Positions 46,834-56,222 are shown, counted from the first letter of the stretch. The stretch: 64,000 nucleotides of DNA from Candidatus Thiodictyon syntrophicum (GCF_002813775.1 NZ_CP020370.1:1083501-1147500); one strand, 5' to 3'. A program made the numbers and translations. The notes: generated by a model not told the origin, from the letters alone.

Positions 46834-47889
46834 ATGCCAGCCCAGACCCAGTCCACCCTCGCCGACCTCCTGCGCGAACGTATCCTGATCCTCGACGGCG
46901 CCATGGGCACCATGATCCAGCGCTACCAACTCGGCGAGGCGGACTACCGCGGCGAGCGCTTCAAGGACTGGCCATCGGATCTGAAGGGCAACAATGACCT
47001 GCTGGTGCTGACCAAGCCCGCGGTCATCCGCGAGATCCATGAGCAATACCTGGAGGCCGGGGCCGATATCCTGGAGACCAACACCTTCAACGGCAACCGG
47101 CTGTCCCAGGCGGACTACGGCCTGCAGGACTATGCCGCGGAGATCGACACCGCCGCCGCCCTGCTCGCCCGCGACTGCGCGGACCGCTACACGGCGCTCA
47201 CCCCGGATAAGCCGCGCTTCGTCGCCGGGGTCCTGGGCCCCACCAGCAAGACCGCGAGCATCTCCCCGGACGTGAATGACGCCGGTGCCCGCAACACCCA
47301 CTTCGATGAACTGGTGACCATCTATGCCGAGGCGACCCGCGCCCTGATCGCCGGGCGGGTGGACGCCATCCTGATCGAGACCATCTTCGATACACTCAAC
47401 GCCAAGGCGGCCGCCTTTGCCGTCGATCAGGTCTTCGAGGAGGACGCGGTGGTACTGCCGGTGATGATCTCCGGCACCATTACGGACGCCTCCGGGCGTA
47501 CCCTCTCGGGCCAGACGGTGGAGGCCTTCTACAACAGCCTGCGCCACGTCCGCCCGCTCTCCATCGGGCTCAACTGCGCGCTCGGCCCCGATGCGCTGCG
47601 GCCCCATGTGGAGGACCTGGCGGGGGTCAGCGAGTTCTATACGTCATTCCACCCCAACGCCGGCTTGCCAAATGAGATGGGTGAATACGACATGAACCCG
47701 GAGCAGATGGCCGAGCACGTCGCCGAGTGGGCCCAGGCGGGCTTCGTCAACATTGTCGGCGGCTGCTGCGGCAGCACCCCGGCGCACATCCGCGCCATCG
47801 CCGCCGCGGTCGCCGGCCAGGCGCCGCGCCAACCCCGGGAGAACGACCACCGGCTGCGGCTGTCGGGGCTGGAGGCATTCAACGCGTAG
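46834..47889 (+). CDS. Methionine synthase N-terminal homocysteine domain only (truncated MetH)
   Basis: 351 residues equal to the first module of cobalamin-dependent MetH. It starts [20 protein letters not shown] and carries the zinc cysteines in GLNCALG and [14 protein letters not shown]. It stops right after [12 protein letters not shown], the linker that normally leads to the methyl-THF domain. Downstream there is only a GTAGGGTCCGC repeat and no folate, B12 or activation module. It is either a decayed metH or a stand-alone homocysteine methyltransferase; the first is more likely because the break coincides with repeat DNA. Confidence 0.88.
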   Translation: MPAQTQSTLADLLRERILILDGAMGTMIQRYQLGEADYRGERFKDWPSDLKGNNDLLVLTKPAVIREIHEQYLEAGADILETNTFNGNRLSQADYGLQDYAAEIDTAAALLARDCADRYTALTPDKPRFVAGVLGPTSKTASISPDVNDAGARNTHFDELVTIYAEATRALIAGRVDAILIETIFDTLNAKAAAFAVDQVFEEDAVVLPVMISGTITDASGRTLSGQTVEAFYNSLRHVRPLSIGLNCALGPDALRPHVEDLAGVSEFYTSFHPNAGLPNEMGEYDMNPEQMAEHVAEWAQAGFVNIVGGCCGSTPAHIRAIAAAVAGQAPRQPRENDHRLRLSGLEAFNA

Positions 47890-48015
47890 GGTCCGCTGCG
47901 CGGACCAGCAACCTCGCAGGTCGCGGAATGGCTGAGATGATGATCAAAGCCGATGCGGTGCGAACCCACGCACCGCGAGTGCCAGTCGCCGGAGCGATGA
48001 TCAACGCCTTAGACA
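47885..48015. repeat. GTAGGGTCCGC repeat plus transposon-end-like blocks
   Basis: GTAGGGTCCGCTGCGCGGAC at the metH break recurs at 53487-53520. It is followed by two direct blocks GATGATCAAAGCC (47937-47951) and CCGGAGCGATGATCAACGCC (47989-48008) resembling ends of the DUF6399 transposon family. Confidence 0.6.
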
Positions 48016-48038
48016 CACAGTGGAGTTGACTTGAATCC

Positions 48039-48395
48039 ATGGCGGAACATAGCCCTTTGGCAAAAAGCGAACGAGACGAGGCATTATCCGCCTTGGAGCG
48101 AGTCTTGCCCCAAATCTCCAAGGCATACCGGGAATGCTATTTGACCCAAGGACGAGGGGCGCTTCTTTTTCATGCGCATTCAGCAATAGTTGGATGCATA
48201 CCAACGGCACATGATTACAGGAGCAGGAAGGACCTTCTTGAAATATTTGACGACATAGACTCCATCGCCAATCTGACCGCGCTTGTGGACGAGTACGACC
48301 CGAGAAGAGAGGGGATATTGGTCCTGATGACCAGCGTCAACAATGAAACGTCATTTTTGACGGCGAAGCTGAAATCGCCCGTAAAGCACGCGTAG
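48039..48395 (+). CDS. Hypothetical protein, low-GC
   Basis: 118 residues (MAEHSPLAKSERDEALSALE...). No membrane or signal segment; charged and helical. Base composition is clearly AT-richer than the neighbours, suggesting horizontal acquisition. No family recognised, no clear ribosome-binding site. Flanked by repeats on the left and the ABC ATPase (opposite strand) on the right. Confidence 0.5.
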   Translation: MAEHSPLAKSERDEALSALERVLPQISKAYRECYLTQGRGALLFHAHSAIVGCIPTAHDYRSRKDLLEIFDDIDSIANLTALVDEYDPRREGILVLMTSVNNETSFLTAKLKSPVKHA

Positions 48396-48458
48396 GGCGA
48401 CGCTTTCGGGACCGCATTCCCAAGCGGAGCTTGGGTGCGAGTCAGGAATCCGGAGGAC

Positions 48459-49418
48459 TCAGGTCCGCAGTGAATGCCCCGTGAGTTTGAGAAAGACATC
48501 CTCCAGGTTAGGCACGTCCACCCGCAGTCCGGTCAGGTCGGCGCCGCTGCGCCCCAAGTCCAGCAGGGCGGTAGCGACGTCCTCCACCGGCAGTTCGATC
48601 TTGGCCCCGCGGGTCTCGGCCGTCTCCGGCAGTGACACGCCGTCCGGCCAGGCCTCCACCGGCAGCCGGATGATGGCGGCAGGGAAGTGTTCCCGGATCA
48701 GTGCGAGCGGCGCGCCCTGGGCGACGATGCGTCCGTGGTCGACGATGGCGACCTGGTCGCACAGGCGTTGCGCCTCCTCCATGTAGTGGGTGGTCAGCAC
48801 CACCGTCTTGCCCTGGCGGCGCACCGTTTCGATCAGATCCCAGAAGTTGCGCCGCGCCTGGGGGTCCAGGCCGGTGGTCGGCTCGTCGAGAAAGATCAGT
48901 TCCGGATCGCTGACCAGGGCGAGCGCAAGCAGCAGGCGCTGGCGCTGGCCGCCGGAGAGCACGCGCGTGTCGCGGTTCAGGATCTCGTCCAGGTTGCACA
49001 GGGCGATCAGCGCCGCCCGGTCCGCGTGGCGGCCGTAGAGGCTCGCGAAGGTCTGGAGACATTCCCCCACGGTCTGGAAGTCCTGGAGCGCGGTGGACTG
49101 GAACTGGACCCCGATCAGTTCCCGATACCCCTTGTCCAGGGGTCGGCCGCGAAACAGCACAAGGCCCGAGGTCGGCTGGTCGATCCCCTCCAGGATCTGG
49201 AGCGTCGTGGTCTTGCCGGCCCCGTTGGGACCGAGCAGGCCGAAACATTGGCCGGTCAAGACCTGGAAACTCAGGCCATCGACGGCCCGCACCCCGGGGA
49301 AGCTGCGCACCAGGGACTGGACGTCCAGGATTACGTTCAGATCAGGCGGCGTCGGCACCGAAACGGCGGAACCACTATCGCGTTCCGCCTGACCGTCCGG
49401 GGTTAACTTGTTGCGCAT
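48459..49418 (-). CDS. ABC-2-type transporter ATP-binding protein, no permease nearby
   Basis: 319 residues. Walker A GLLGPNGAGKTTTLQ, signature VLSGGQRQRLLLALALV, Walker B ELIFLDEPTTGLDPQ, and TTHYMEEAQRLCDQVAIVD, the pattern of multidrug/ABC-2 ATPases with a C-terminal regulatory part. It starts 12 bases after the membrane protein gene stop and is the last gene of the minus-strand hemerythrin operon. No ABC-2 permease flanks it, so it must pair with a distant permease or with the neighbouring membrane protein; the latter is speculation. Confidence 0.93.
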   Translation of the reverse strand: MRNKLTPDGQAERDSGSAVSVPTPPDLNVILDVQSLVRSFPGVRAVDGLSFQVLTGQCFGLLGPNGAGKTTTLQILEGIDQPTSGLVLFRGRPLDKGYRELIGVQFQSTALQDFQTVGECLQTFASLYGRHADRAALIALCNLDEILNRDTRVLSGGQRQRLLLALALVSDPELIFLDEPTTGLDPQARRNFWDLIETVRRQGKTVVLTTHYMEEAQRLCDQVAIVDHGRIVAQGAPLALIREHFPAAIIRLPVEAWPDGVSLPETAETRGAKIELPVEDVATALLDLGRSGADLTGLRVDVPNLEDVFLKLTGHSLRT

Positions 49419-49430
49419 CGAATGAAAGCC

Positions 49431-50702
49431 TCAGAAGCGGCGCGCAAGCGCCCGATAGCGTAGATAGCACGTAGTCACGAGCAGGCCCAGGTAGCCCGCG
49501 GAGACGGCGAGCGCCAGCCCGGCGAGCGGCGCCAGACCGCGGCCGGGGGCCAGGGTGGCGGCGACCAGCAGGCCGAGCGCAATGAGGTGCAGGCCCCAGT
49601 GGATGCGGGCGCGGCGCTCCGGGATGAAGGCGTGCATGTGCGGGATGCGCAGGTCGAAGCGGCGGGCCGCGAGCTGGCGCTGTTGCAGGTGGAACCAGGA
49701 CAGAAAGGGCATGATCTTGAACAACATGCCGCTCGGCAACCCGACGCCGACCCCGACCAGCAGCAGGACGCCGATGGTCTCGGCCCGGCCGCCGGTGAAC
49801 CACAGCAGGACCGCCGCGAGCACACAGGCCATGGCCAGGCGCCAGTGGAGCAGGGTGGCGTCCAGGATGGGGCGCTCGCGGCGGCGCTGCCGGTCGAGCG
49901 TCGTGAGGGCAAAGACCGCGAAGCAGGCCGCGACCAGGCCCAGGCCCCAGGTCGCCCGCTCCGCCTGGCCGGCCAGGGTCAGGACCGTGGCCGCGACCAG
50001 GCCCCCGGCCGCCAGCGGGGCCGACCAGGACCGCAGCCAGCCGGGATAGGCCGGCGTGACATGGAACATGGGCACTACCTGATAGCCCACCCCCATCAGG
50101 ATCAGCCCGGCCCAGCCCAGCAGCCCCCAGCCGAGGTGCAGGTCCACCCAGCCCGGGAGCCCGGGCAGGCGCAACCAGCCGAGCAGTGCCGCCGACAACA
50201 TCAACCCCAGCACGACGGTAACGGCGAGGGCGCCCAGGCCGAGCCCCATGGCCCGGCGCGTGTCCACGCTGCCCCGGCCGCGGCTGAGCGCGACGGCGAC
50301 CGCCCCGGCGAGCAGGGTGAGCCCGGCGGCGGCGCCCAGCGCGCCGACCCCCAATGCCAGACCCCAACCCAGCGCGAGCCCGGCGCACAGCAGCGCGGTG
50401 CCCGTCGCCAGCAGGGCCTGGGCGGCACGCCCCACCGGGACCACCCGCGGCACCGGCGCCCCGGCCAGGACCGGCGGCAGTTGCAGCAGGGCGCCGCACA
50501 GGATTTGGCTCAGAAAGCCCAGCGCGATCAGGTGGGCCAGGGCCAGGGCCGCCGGTGTCCAGCGCGCGGCGAGCGCGCCTTCCCCCTGCCAGGCAAGCAG
50601 GAGCCCAGCGGCCACCGCGAAGGGCGGGGCACCGAGGAAGAAGGCGAAGGGTACGGTCAGCGGCGGGGCCTGATCCAGACGCAGGCCCGCGGTATTCAGC
50701 AT
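49431..50702 (-). CDS. Polytopic membrane protein, heme-copper-oxidase subunit I / NnrS-like
   Basis: 423 residues with about twelve hydrophobic helices. Histidines appear in membrane contexts typical of the HCO-like/NnrS-like group: ALAHLIALGFLSQILCGALL, DLHLGWGLLGWAGLILMG and YQVVPMFHVTPAY. The catalytic copper-histidine set of true oxidases is not evident. Such proteins occur beside hemerythrin and DUF2249 genes in NO/oxygen-responsive clusters. It overlaps the DUF2249 gene by 7 bases; the ABC ATPase follows. Confidence 0.75.
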   Translation of the reverse strand: MLNTAGLRLDQAPPLTVPFAFFLGAPPFAVAAGLLLAWQGEGALAARWTPAALALAHLIALGFLSQILCGALLQLPPVLAGAPVPRVVPVGRAAQALLATGTALLCAGLALGWGLALGVGALGAAAGLTLLAGAVAVALSRGRGSVDTRRAMGLGLGALAVTVVLGLMLSAALLGWLRLPGLPGWVDLHLGWGLLGWAGLILMGVGYQVVPMFHVTPAYPGWLRSWSAPLAAGGLVAATVLTLAGQAERATWGLGLVAACFAVFALTTLDRQRRRERPILDATLLHWRLAMACVLAAVLLWFTGGRAETIGVLLLVGVGVGLPSGMLFKIMPFLSWFHLQQRQLAARRFDLRIPHMHAFIPERRARIHWGLHLIALGLLVAATLAPGRGLAPLAGLALAVSAGYLGLLVTTCYLRYRALARRF

Positions 50703-50953
50703 GGGGGGTTCCAGGACAGCTCGGCGCGGGTCGGCGGCGCCCCGCTGTCCCAGATCAGGATCTCGAAATGACCCTCCCGGCCCCGCACGCGCCAGGAATA
50801 GCCCATGGTCTGGAGCATGTCATAGAGTGGAAAGGGCTCCCGGCGGTGCAGGACCCAGAGCCGCCCGCCGTTCGGCAGGGCCGTCAGGGCGTCCAGGACC
50901 CGCTCCAGGGGTTCCGGCGGGGGCAGGGTGCGGACATCCAGGACCTGGGCCAT
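50696..50953 (-). CDS. DUF2249 protein (TusA-like fold)
   Basis: 85 residues from ATG 50953 (MAQVLDVRTLPPPEPLERVL). The domain continues LTALPNGGRLWVLHRREPFP, LYDMLQTMGYSWRV and FEILIWD. DUF2249 is a small TusA-like domain that often accompanies hemerythrin and denitrification genes. It begins 7 bases past the hemerythrin stop and overlaps the next gene, so an operon is clear. Molecular role unknown. Confidence 0.85.
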   Translation of the reverse strand: MAQVLDVRTLPPPEPLERVLDALTALPNGGRLWVLHRREPFPLYDMLQTMGYSWRVRGREGHFEILIWDSGAPPTRAELSWNPPC

Positions 50954-50960
50954 GACGCGC

Positions 50961-51398
50961 TCAGTCCCCGGCCAGCAGGGCGGCAATGGCCGCACCGCGT
51001 TCGGGCAGCGCCCCGTCGGCCATGGGGTAGAGCACGCCCTCTTCCTTGTAGTTGTGCTGTTGCACCAGAAGGTGCAGCGTCTCCAGGACGCCGAGGGCGT
51101 CGGCCTGGGCGCGCTCCGCGGCCGCCTGGTGCAGGTCCGTCAGCAGTGCCCGCAGTTGGGCGTGCTCGGCGACCATGATCTCGATGGGGTTCTCGGCTAC
51201 CCGGAAGACCTGCGCCAGTTCCGGAAACAGGATGCCCTCTTCCAGGGCGAAGTGGTGCTCCATGGCGGCCCCCAGGTCCGCGACCGCCGTCGCCGCGGCC
51301 GGCCAGTCGCCCGCGGCGACCCGGCGCTCGGCCTGCGCCAACAGGCGGTCGCAGCGGTGGTGGTCCTGCGTGAAGGAATCGGTGATGGCAGTTGTCAT
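50961..51398 (-). CDS. Hemerythrin-domain protein
   Basis: 145 residues, a single HHE cation-binding domain. Diiron ligand motifs: QDHHRCDRLLAQAE, EHHFALEEGILFPEL, VAEHAQLRALL and QQHNYKEEGVLYPMAD. Predicted to bind O2 or NO or to sense redox state. First gene of the operon hemerythrin, DUF2249, HCO-like, ABC ATPase. No FNR-like TTGAT-N4-ATCAA site was seen in the 150 bases upstream. Confidence 0.92.
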   Translation of the reverse strand: MTTAITDSFTQDHHRCDRLLAQAERRVAAGDWPAAATAVADLGAAMEHHFALEEGILFPELAQVFRVAENPIEIMVAEHAQLRALLTDLHQAAAERAQADALGVLETLHLLVQQHNYKEEGVLYPMADGALPERGAAIAALLAGD

Positions 51399-51548
51399 GG
51401 CTAAGCAGATTTGGGGTGGCTCGCGTCGGTTTCAATTGTGTGTGGCCCGGCCCGACGGCGCCTTGATCTGGATGACTGCGCTTTCTTGGATCGATGATCG
51501 GCCCGCCGTGGCTGGACCTCGGGCGCTGGACGGTCCGCGCAGCGGACC

Positions 51549-52094
51549 CTACGGGCGCAGCAGATGCTCGCGATAATGCCGCAGTTCCGCGATGGACTCA
51601 CGGATGTCGTCGAGTGCCTGGTGCTTGGACGCCTTCTTGAAGCTCGCCGCCACCGTCGGCGCCCACCGCAGGGCCAGGATCTTGAGCGTGCTCACGTCGA
51701 GGTTGCGATAGTGGCAGTAGGCGTCCAACTCGGGCATGAAGCGGGCGAGGAAACGCCGGTCCTGGCAGATGCTGTTGCCGCACAGGGGCGAGGCCCCGGC
51801 CGGCACCCAGTCGGCCAGGAAGGCCAGGGTCGCGGCCTGCGCGGCGGCGGCGTCCGTCACCGAGGCACGCACCCGCGCGCTGAGACCCGAGTCGCCGTGG
51901 TGGGTGCGGTTCCACTCGTCCATCCCGGCCAGGACCGCGTCCGGCTGGTGGACGGCGAGCACCGGGCCCTCCGCCAGAATGGTCAGGTCCTGGTCGGTCA
52001 CCACGGTGGCGATCTCCAGGATGTGGTCGGTGAAGGGGTCGAGGCCGGTCATTTCGAGATCCAGCCAGATCAGGTTCTGTTCGCTCTTGGGCAT
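51549..52094 (-). CDS. orn: Oligoribonuclease
   Basis: DEDDh 3'-5' exonuclease that degrades 2-5-mer RNA and pGpG, essential in many gammaproteobacteria. It has 181 residues, exactly the usual length, from ATG 52094 ([20 protein letters not shown]). Motif Exo [14 protein letters not shown], Exo [20 protein letters not shown], Exo [17 protein letters not shown]. Divergent from rsgA, the usual neighbour. Confidence 0.97.
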   Translation of the reverse strand: MPKSEQNLIWLDLEMTGLDPFTDHILEIATVVTDQDLTILAEGPVLAVHQPDAVLAGMDEWNRTHHGDSGLSARVRASVTDAAAAQAATLAFLADWVPAGASPLCGNSICQDRRFLARFMPELDAYCHYRNLDVSTLKILALRWAPTVAASFKKASKHQALDDIRESIAELRHYREHLLRP

Positions 52095-52224
52095 GTCGCG
52101 AGTCCATATCAGTCGCCGCGGTCGGCGGCAAATCGTCATCAGCCGCGCAGTCTAGCAGCCCAGCGCCGTGCAGCGCGCCCGGGCAGTCTCTACAATGCAG
52201 TGACACACCCACGGAATCCGACTC

Positions 52225-52356
52225 ATGATCCAACCCCCGCTGCGCCTCGCCCTGTCCTTCGCGCCGGCCGGCACCCACGCCGCCCCCCTGGCCGCGGCGC
52301 CACCCGCCAGGGAGACACCGGACGCCCAGTCCCTCTGCCGCCATATCAAGCCCTGA
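52225..52356 (+). CDS. Possible small protein (43 aa) upstream of rsgA
   Basis: ATG 52225 (MIQPPLRLALSFAPAGTHAA...) to TGA 52356, six bases before rsgA. Proline/alanine-rich, no recognised family. Could be a leader or chance; GC-rich DNA gives many such frames. Confidence 0.2.
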   Translation: MIQPPLRLALSFAPAGTHAAPLAAAPPARETPDAQSLCRHIKP

Positions 52357-52362
52357 GCGCCG

Positions 52363-53388
52363 ATGACTAGGCGGCGCCTGTCCGAACGTCAGCTCGAGCG
52401 GATCCAGACCATCCAGGAGCGCCGCCGCCAACGCCTGGCGGACCGGGCGGAGAATGCGCTCGCGGCGCTCGATGAGGAGGAACCGGATGCACTCGGGCCC
52501 CAGGCCGGGCGGGTGGTGGTCCGCCACGGGGCCAACCTGGCGGTGGAGGACCCGCGCGGCCAGGTCCACCACTGCCTGGCGCGCCGACATATCGGGCACC
52601 CGGTGTGCGGTGACCAGGTGGTGTGGCAGGCCACGGCCGATGGGCAGGGGGTGGTCACCGCCATCCAACCCAGGGGGATGGTCCTGAGCCGCCCGGATTA
52701 CAGCGGGCGCGACAAGCCGCTCGCGGCCAACCTCACCCGCCTGGTGGTCCTGATCGCCCCGGAACCGGACCCGAGCGGCTATCTGGTGGACCAATACCTG
52801 GCGGCGGCGGAGCTGATCGGGGTCCAGGCACTGATCGTCGCCAACAAGATGGACCTACTGGATACCGCGGGGGAGGCGGCCTTCCGGGCCCGGTTCGCCC
52901 ACTACCCGGCGATCGGCTACGAAACTCTCTGGACCAGCCTGCGCCGCCCCGCGACCCTGGTCACCCTGATCGCCGCCCTGGCCGGTGAGACCAGCATCCT
53001 GGTCGGCCAGTCCGGGGTCGGCAAGTCGTCGCTGGTCAACACCCTGCTGCCGGACCTGGAGGTCCAGATCGGGCGCCTGTCCCGCGCCACCGGGCTGGGC
53101 CGTCACACCACCTCCACCGCCACCTGCTACCGCCTGATCGGCGGCGGCTCGCTGATCGACTCACCGGGGGTGCGCAGCTTCCGCCTGGGCGCCATCGACC
53201 GGGAGACGCTGCAACGCGGCTTCCGCGAATTCGGCCCCCACCTGGGTCACTGCCGCTTCGGCGACTGTCGGCACGACCGGGAGCCCGGCTGTGCCATTCG
53301 CGCGGCGGTCGACGCGGGGCAGATCGCGCCGGAGCGGCTTGCCAATTTTCATCATCTGGCGGCGGGGCTGGGGCCGACCTGGGGCTGA
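52363..53388 (+). CDS. rsgA: Ribosome small-subunit GTPase A
   Basis: Circularly permuted GTPase that checks maturation of the 30S subunit. 341 residues. OB-fold N-terminus, G4 VANKMD, G1 LVGQSGVGKSSLVN, G2 region GRHTTSTATCY and G3 IDSPGVRSF. The C-terminal zinc motif is CRFGDCRHDREPGCAI. ATG 52363. Divergent from orn. Confidence 0.96.
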   Translation: MTRRRLSERQLERIQTIQERRRQRLADRAENALAALDEEEPDALGPQAGRVVVRHGANLAVEDPRGQVHHCLARRHIGHPVCGDQVVWQATADGQGVVTAIQPRGMVLSRPDYSGRDKPLAANLTRLVVLIAPEPDPSGYLVDQYLAAAELIGVQALIVANKMDLLDTAGEAAFRARFAHYPAIGYETLWTSLRRPATLVTLIAALAGETSILVGQSGVGKSSLVNTLLPDLEVQIGRLSRATGLGRHTTSTATCYRLIGGGSLIDSPGVRSFRLGAIDRETLQRGFREFGPHLGHCRFGDCRHDREPGCAIRAAVDAGQIAPERLANFHHLAAGLGPTWG

Positions 53389-53417
53389 GTCATACCTGAC
53401 GCTATAATAATGAAGAG

Positions 53418-53695
53418 TTCTCTCACGGGGACACGGAGAAAGAATTTCTCTCACGGAGACACAAAGACACGGAGAAAGAAGCAGGCCGTAGGGTCCGCTG
53501 TGCGGACCAGTGACCTCGCCGTTGGCTGATAGGTCGCGACTATGCTCAAGGCCAACGCCCGCTTTGACCGCGCCGTTGCAGAGGGCGTATCCGACCTGTT
53601 ACCGGCATTGGTTCGCGCCTCTGACCTATGACCTGAAACGCAGTTGTCAGATGCCTTTTTTTCCGGTCTCCGTGCCTCCGCGTCGCCGTGAGAGG
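53418..53695. repeat. Two-armed word repeat (CACGGAGACACAAAG) enclosing a GTAGGGTCCGC block
   Basis: Left arm of CTCACGGGGACACGGAG-type words (53418-53480), right arm TCTCCGTGCCTCCGCGTCGC (53667-53686). Between them sits GTAGGGTCCGCTGTGCGGAC (53489-53508), the same block as at the metH break. Lies between rsgA and the next IS. Confidence 0.7.
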
Positions 53696-53703
53696 ATTCA
53701 AGA

Positions 53704-55431
53704 CTCGACTTTGGCCATTTTAGGCGCATCCGCTCATCGTGCCAGCCGCGACCGGCAATCGCGGGGCCAGGGTCCGCACGGCGGACCCTGGGGGACCACG
53801 GAGCCAACCCGTCAGGCCCGCTCCGCGGCCCCGGCGCGGCGGCGCGGCACGCCGCGCGACGCGGCTCAGGCGGTCGCGGCCAGTTGCGCGAGCACGCGCT
53901 CCCAGGCGGGGCGGGAAATTACCACCTGATCCTGATCCGCAAGCGAGTTGACGTAATTCCCCTCGGCCCAGATGGTGCGGCGCACCAGCGCCAGGCAATC
54001 GGAAAAGGTGGCCTGCGGCTTGAAGTACCAAGCGGTCGAGCGCGGCAAGGACGCCCAGTGCTCACGCAGCCGATGCACCATCAAGCAGACGATGGAAAAC
54101 AGCGCCAGCAATGCCGGCGTGGTGCGGGCGATGGCCTTGGCGGCCCATTGGCGCTGGGTCTCGACGCCCAGGTGGCGACGGACCTCGGCGAAGGTGACTT
54201 CGATCGACCAGCGCAAGACGAACCATTCGATGACGCGTACCGACGGCACGGTCAGGTCAGTGGTGAAGAACGCCTCGGCGGCCAGCGGGTCGGCCGGATC
54301 GACGACCAATACCCAGCGGATCGGCAGGGGCGGCCACCCCGGGGTATGCCAGAGACAGACCCCGCTGAGCAGACGCAGCGTCTTGGTCTCGCCGCGATAC
54401 CACTGAACCGTGGTCTCGGTGCCGTGCGTACGCGCCTCCTCCAGGCGTGTGGCCAACTTGGCCAGGGGTGGGCCTTTCTTCGGCTTGGGGCCACGCCGTC
54501 CCGGCGGCACCGGTGCGGGCGGCCCGAACAAGCGTGCATCCAGGCGCAGGCGCGAAATCAGGGCCGCCTGCGCGCTGAGGCACTCCCAGCCCAGGCGCAC
54601 ACAGGAGTAGCTGCCGTCCCCAACGAGGACCCAGCGGCGGCGCGTGAGCCCGCGCGCCACCAGCCGGACCATGACGAGGGTCCAGTCGATCACGGTCCGA
54701 TGGGCCTTGCCAGCCGCGACGTTGGCCCGTTGCGAGGGCGCCAGCAACGTCAGGAACGGCAATGCCCAGGGCCGCCGACTCCACGGCAAGGGGACGATCA
54801 ACGCCATGCAGATCCATTGCAGGCCCAGACAGGTCACCACGCGACTTTTGCTCGAGCGCACGGCATCGCGGTACATCCCCTTGGCAGCAATGCGCGCGCC
54901 CTTGCGCCGCTCCAGGGTCTCGTCCACGACGATCAGCAACGGCCAGCCGGGCGGCAGCAGCGCGATCAGCAGCCCCAGCAGGATCTGCGACCCCTGCACC
55001 CCCGACCAGCGCCCGCGACTCAGCACCCGGTGGTAACGCTCGAACCGGGGCGCGTGCCCCAGCCCCATGACCCGCAGGGCCGCGGCCACCGTGCGCGGGC
55101 CTTGGGCCAGCAACGTGCCGGTCAACAAGACCTGCACATGGCGCCAGGTCGGCGCGGTGAACAGCGGCGCAAAGGGCAGCAAAGTCGGTACAATCGAGGC
55201 GGGCAGGTGGGGCATCAGGAGGTACGTCCGGTGTCTTGGTCGACCTCGGAACATACACTGTTGGTGCCCCGCCTGCCTTCCCCCTGCGTGTCCCCGCGTG
55301 CCACGGCCACGGGCGGATGCTGGCTGGCCGCGACGATCGGCCGCCGCAGCCCCCGCTCAGCACACGCTTCGCCACCACCGCGGCGTCACGCGCGGGGCCG
55401 TCGCCCAACTGCAAAAATGGCCAAAGTCGAG
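53704..55431 (-). mobile_element. Complete insertion sequence (IS4/IS701-like)
   Basis: 1728 bases with terminal inverted repeats CTCGACTTTGGCCATTTT and complement. Probable 6-base target duplication TCAAGA at 53698-53703 and 55432-55437. One transposase gene inside. Inserted just upstream of the EVE gene. Confidence 0.85.
53866..55215 (-). CDS. DDE transposase, IS4/IS701-like
   Basis: 449 residues from ATG 55215 (MPHLPASIVPTLLPFAPLFT). Catalytic blocks: IVVDETLERRKGARI, WVLVGDGSYSCVRL and WSIEVTFAEVRRHLGVETQR (Y/W-R-E signature). The group is close to IS701-type transposases; the exact family is not certain. No frameshift, so it may be active. Confidence 0.88.
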   Translation of the reverse strand: MPHLPASIVPTLLPFAPLFTAPTWRHVQVLLTGTLLAQGPRTVAAALRVMGLGHAPRFERYHRVLSRGRWSGVQGSQILLGLLIALLPPGWPLLIVVDETLERRKGARIAAKGMYRDAVRSSKSRVVTCLGLQWICMALIVPLPWSRRPWALPFLTLLAPSQRANVAAGKAHRTVIDWTLVMVRLVARGLTRRRWVLVGDGSYSCVRLGWECLSAQAALISRLRLDARLFGPPAPVPPGRRGPKPKKGPPLAKLATRLEEARTHGTETTVQWYRGETKTLRLLSGVCLWHTPGWPPLPIRWVLVVDPADPLAAEAFFTTDLTVPSVRVIEWFVLRWSIEVTFAEVRRHLGVETQRQWAAKAIARTTPALLALFSIVCLMVHRLREHWASLPRSTAWYFKPQATFSDCLALVRRTIWAEGNYVNSLADQDQVVISRPAWERVLAQLAATA

Positions 55432-55477
55432 TCAAGAGGCTCACACGGCAATACTCATCCAACCATCCGGGGCAACC

Positions 55478-55951
55478 ATGGCCTACTGGCTCTTCAAGTC
55501 CGAACCGGACGCCTTCAGCATCGAGGATCTCAAGGCCAAAGGGGCCGCGGGTGAGCCCTGGGACGGGGTGCGCAACTATCAGGCGCGCAATATGATACGC
55601 GATCAGATGCGCATCGGTGACGGGGTGCTGTTCTATCACTCCAACTGTGCCGAGCCCGGGGTGGTGGGCTTGGCCGAAGTCGCAAGCCAGGCCTACCCGG
55701 ACGCCACCGCCTTCGACCCGCAGGCGAAATACTGTGACCCCAAGAGCGACCCGGAACGGCCGCGCTGGTACCTGGTCGAGTTGCGCTATGTCCGTCACCT
55801 CAGGGGCCCCATCCCGCTGCGCGAGATCAAGCTACACGCGGACGGACCGCTCGCCGACATGCCCCTGGTGCGCCGGGGCAACCGGCTCTCGGTGATGCCG
55901 GTGACGCCGGCCCAGTGGGATTTTATCCTGGGGCTGGAGGCGGCTCAGTAA
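55478..55951 (+). CDS. EVE-domain protein
   Basis: 157 residues, a single EVE (PUA-like) domain. It starts MAYWLFKSEPDAFSIEDLKA and includes WDGVRNYQARNMIRDQMRIG, GVLFYHSNC, GVVGLAEVASQAYPD and a late WYLVELRYV. EVE domains bind modified bases in RNA or DNA. The ATG is 41 bases past the IS target duplication, so the native promoter may be displaced. Confidence 0.93.
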   Translation: MAYWLFKSEPDAFSIEDLKAKGAAGEPWDGVRNYQARNMIRDQMRIGDGVLFYHSNCAEPGVVGLAEVASQAYPDATAFDPQAKYCDPKSDPERPRWYLVELRYVRHLRGPIPLREIKLHADGPLADMPLVRRGNRLSVMPVTPAQWDFILGLEAAQ

Positions 55952-56222
55952 TTGGGGTACGCGGCACAGAGGTCGGGAACCCTGCGTGAACGCCTGGAGG
56001 TGCTGGACTGCGCCGTCGCGCTGAACGACTGCAACCTGGGTCCGGTCCCCCTGTTCCGCCTCGATCCCGGGGGTGGACGCCACCGTCGCCTGCGAACGGG
56101 AAACCAACGACCGGCTACCGCACGGAACTGGACCGGCACAATGCCTACACTTGTCGCAGGAGTTGGAGGCCCGCCGACAGATCGCGGCCGACCAGTTGAA
56201 TTCAGACACTTTGCCGTTCAGG

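Noticed and set aside
51399-51548. FNR/NnrR-type site upstream of the hemerythrin operon
   Set aside because: No TTGAT-N4-ATCAA-like sequence could be found.
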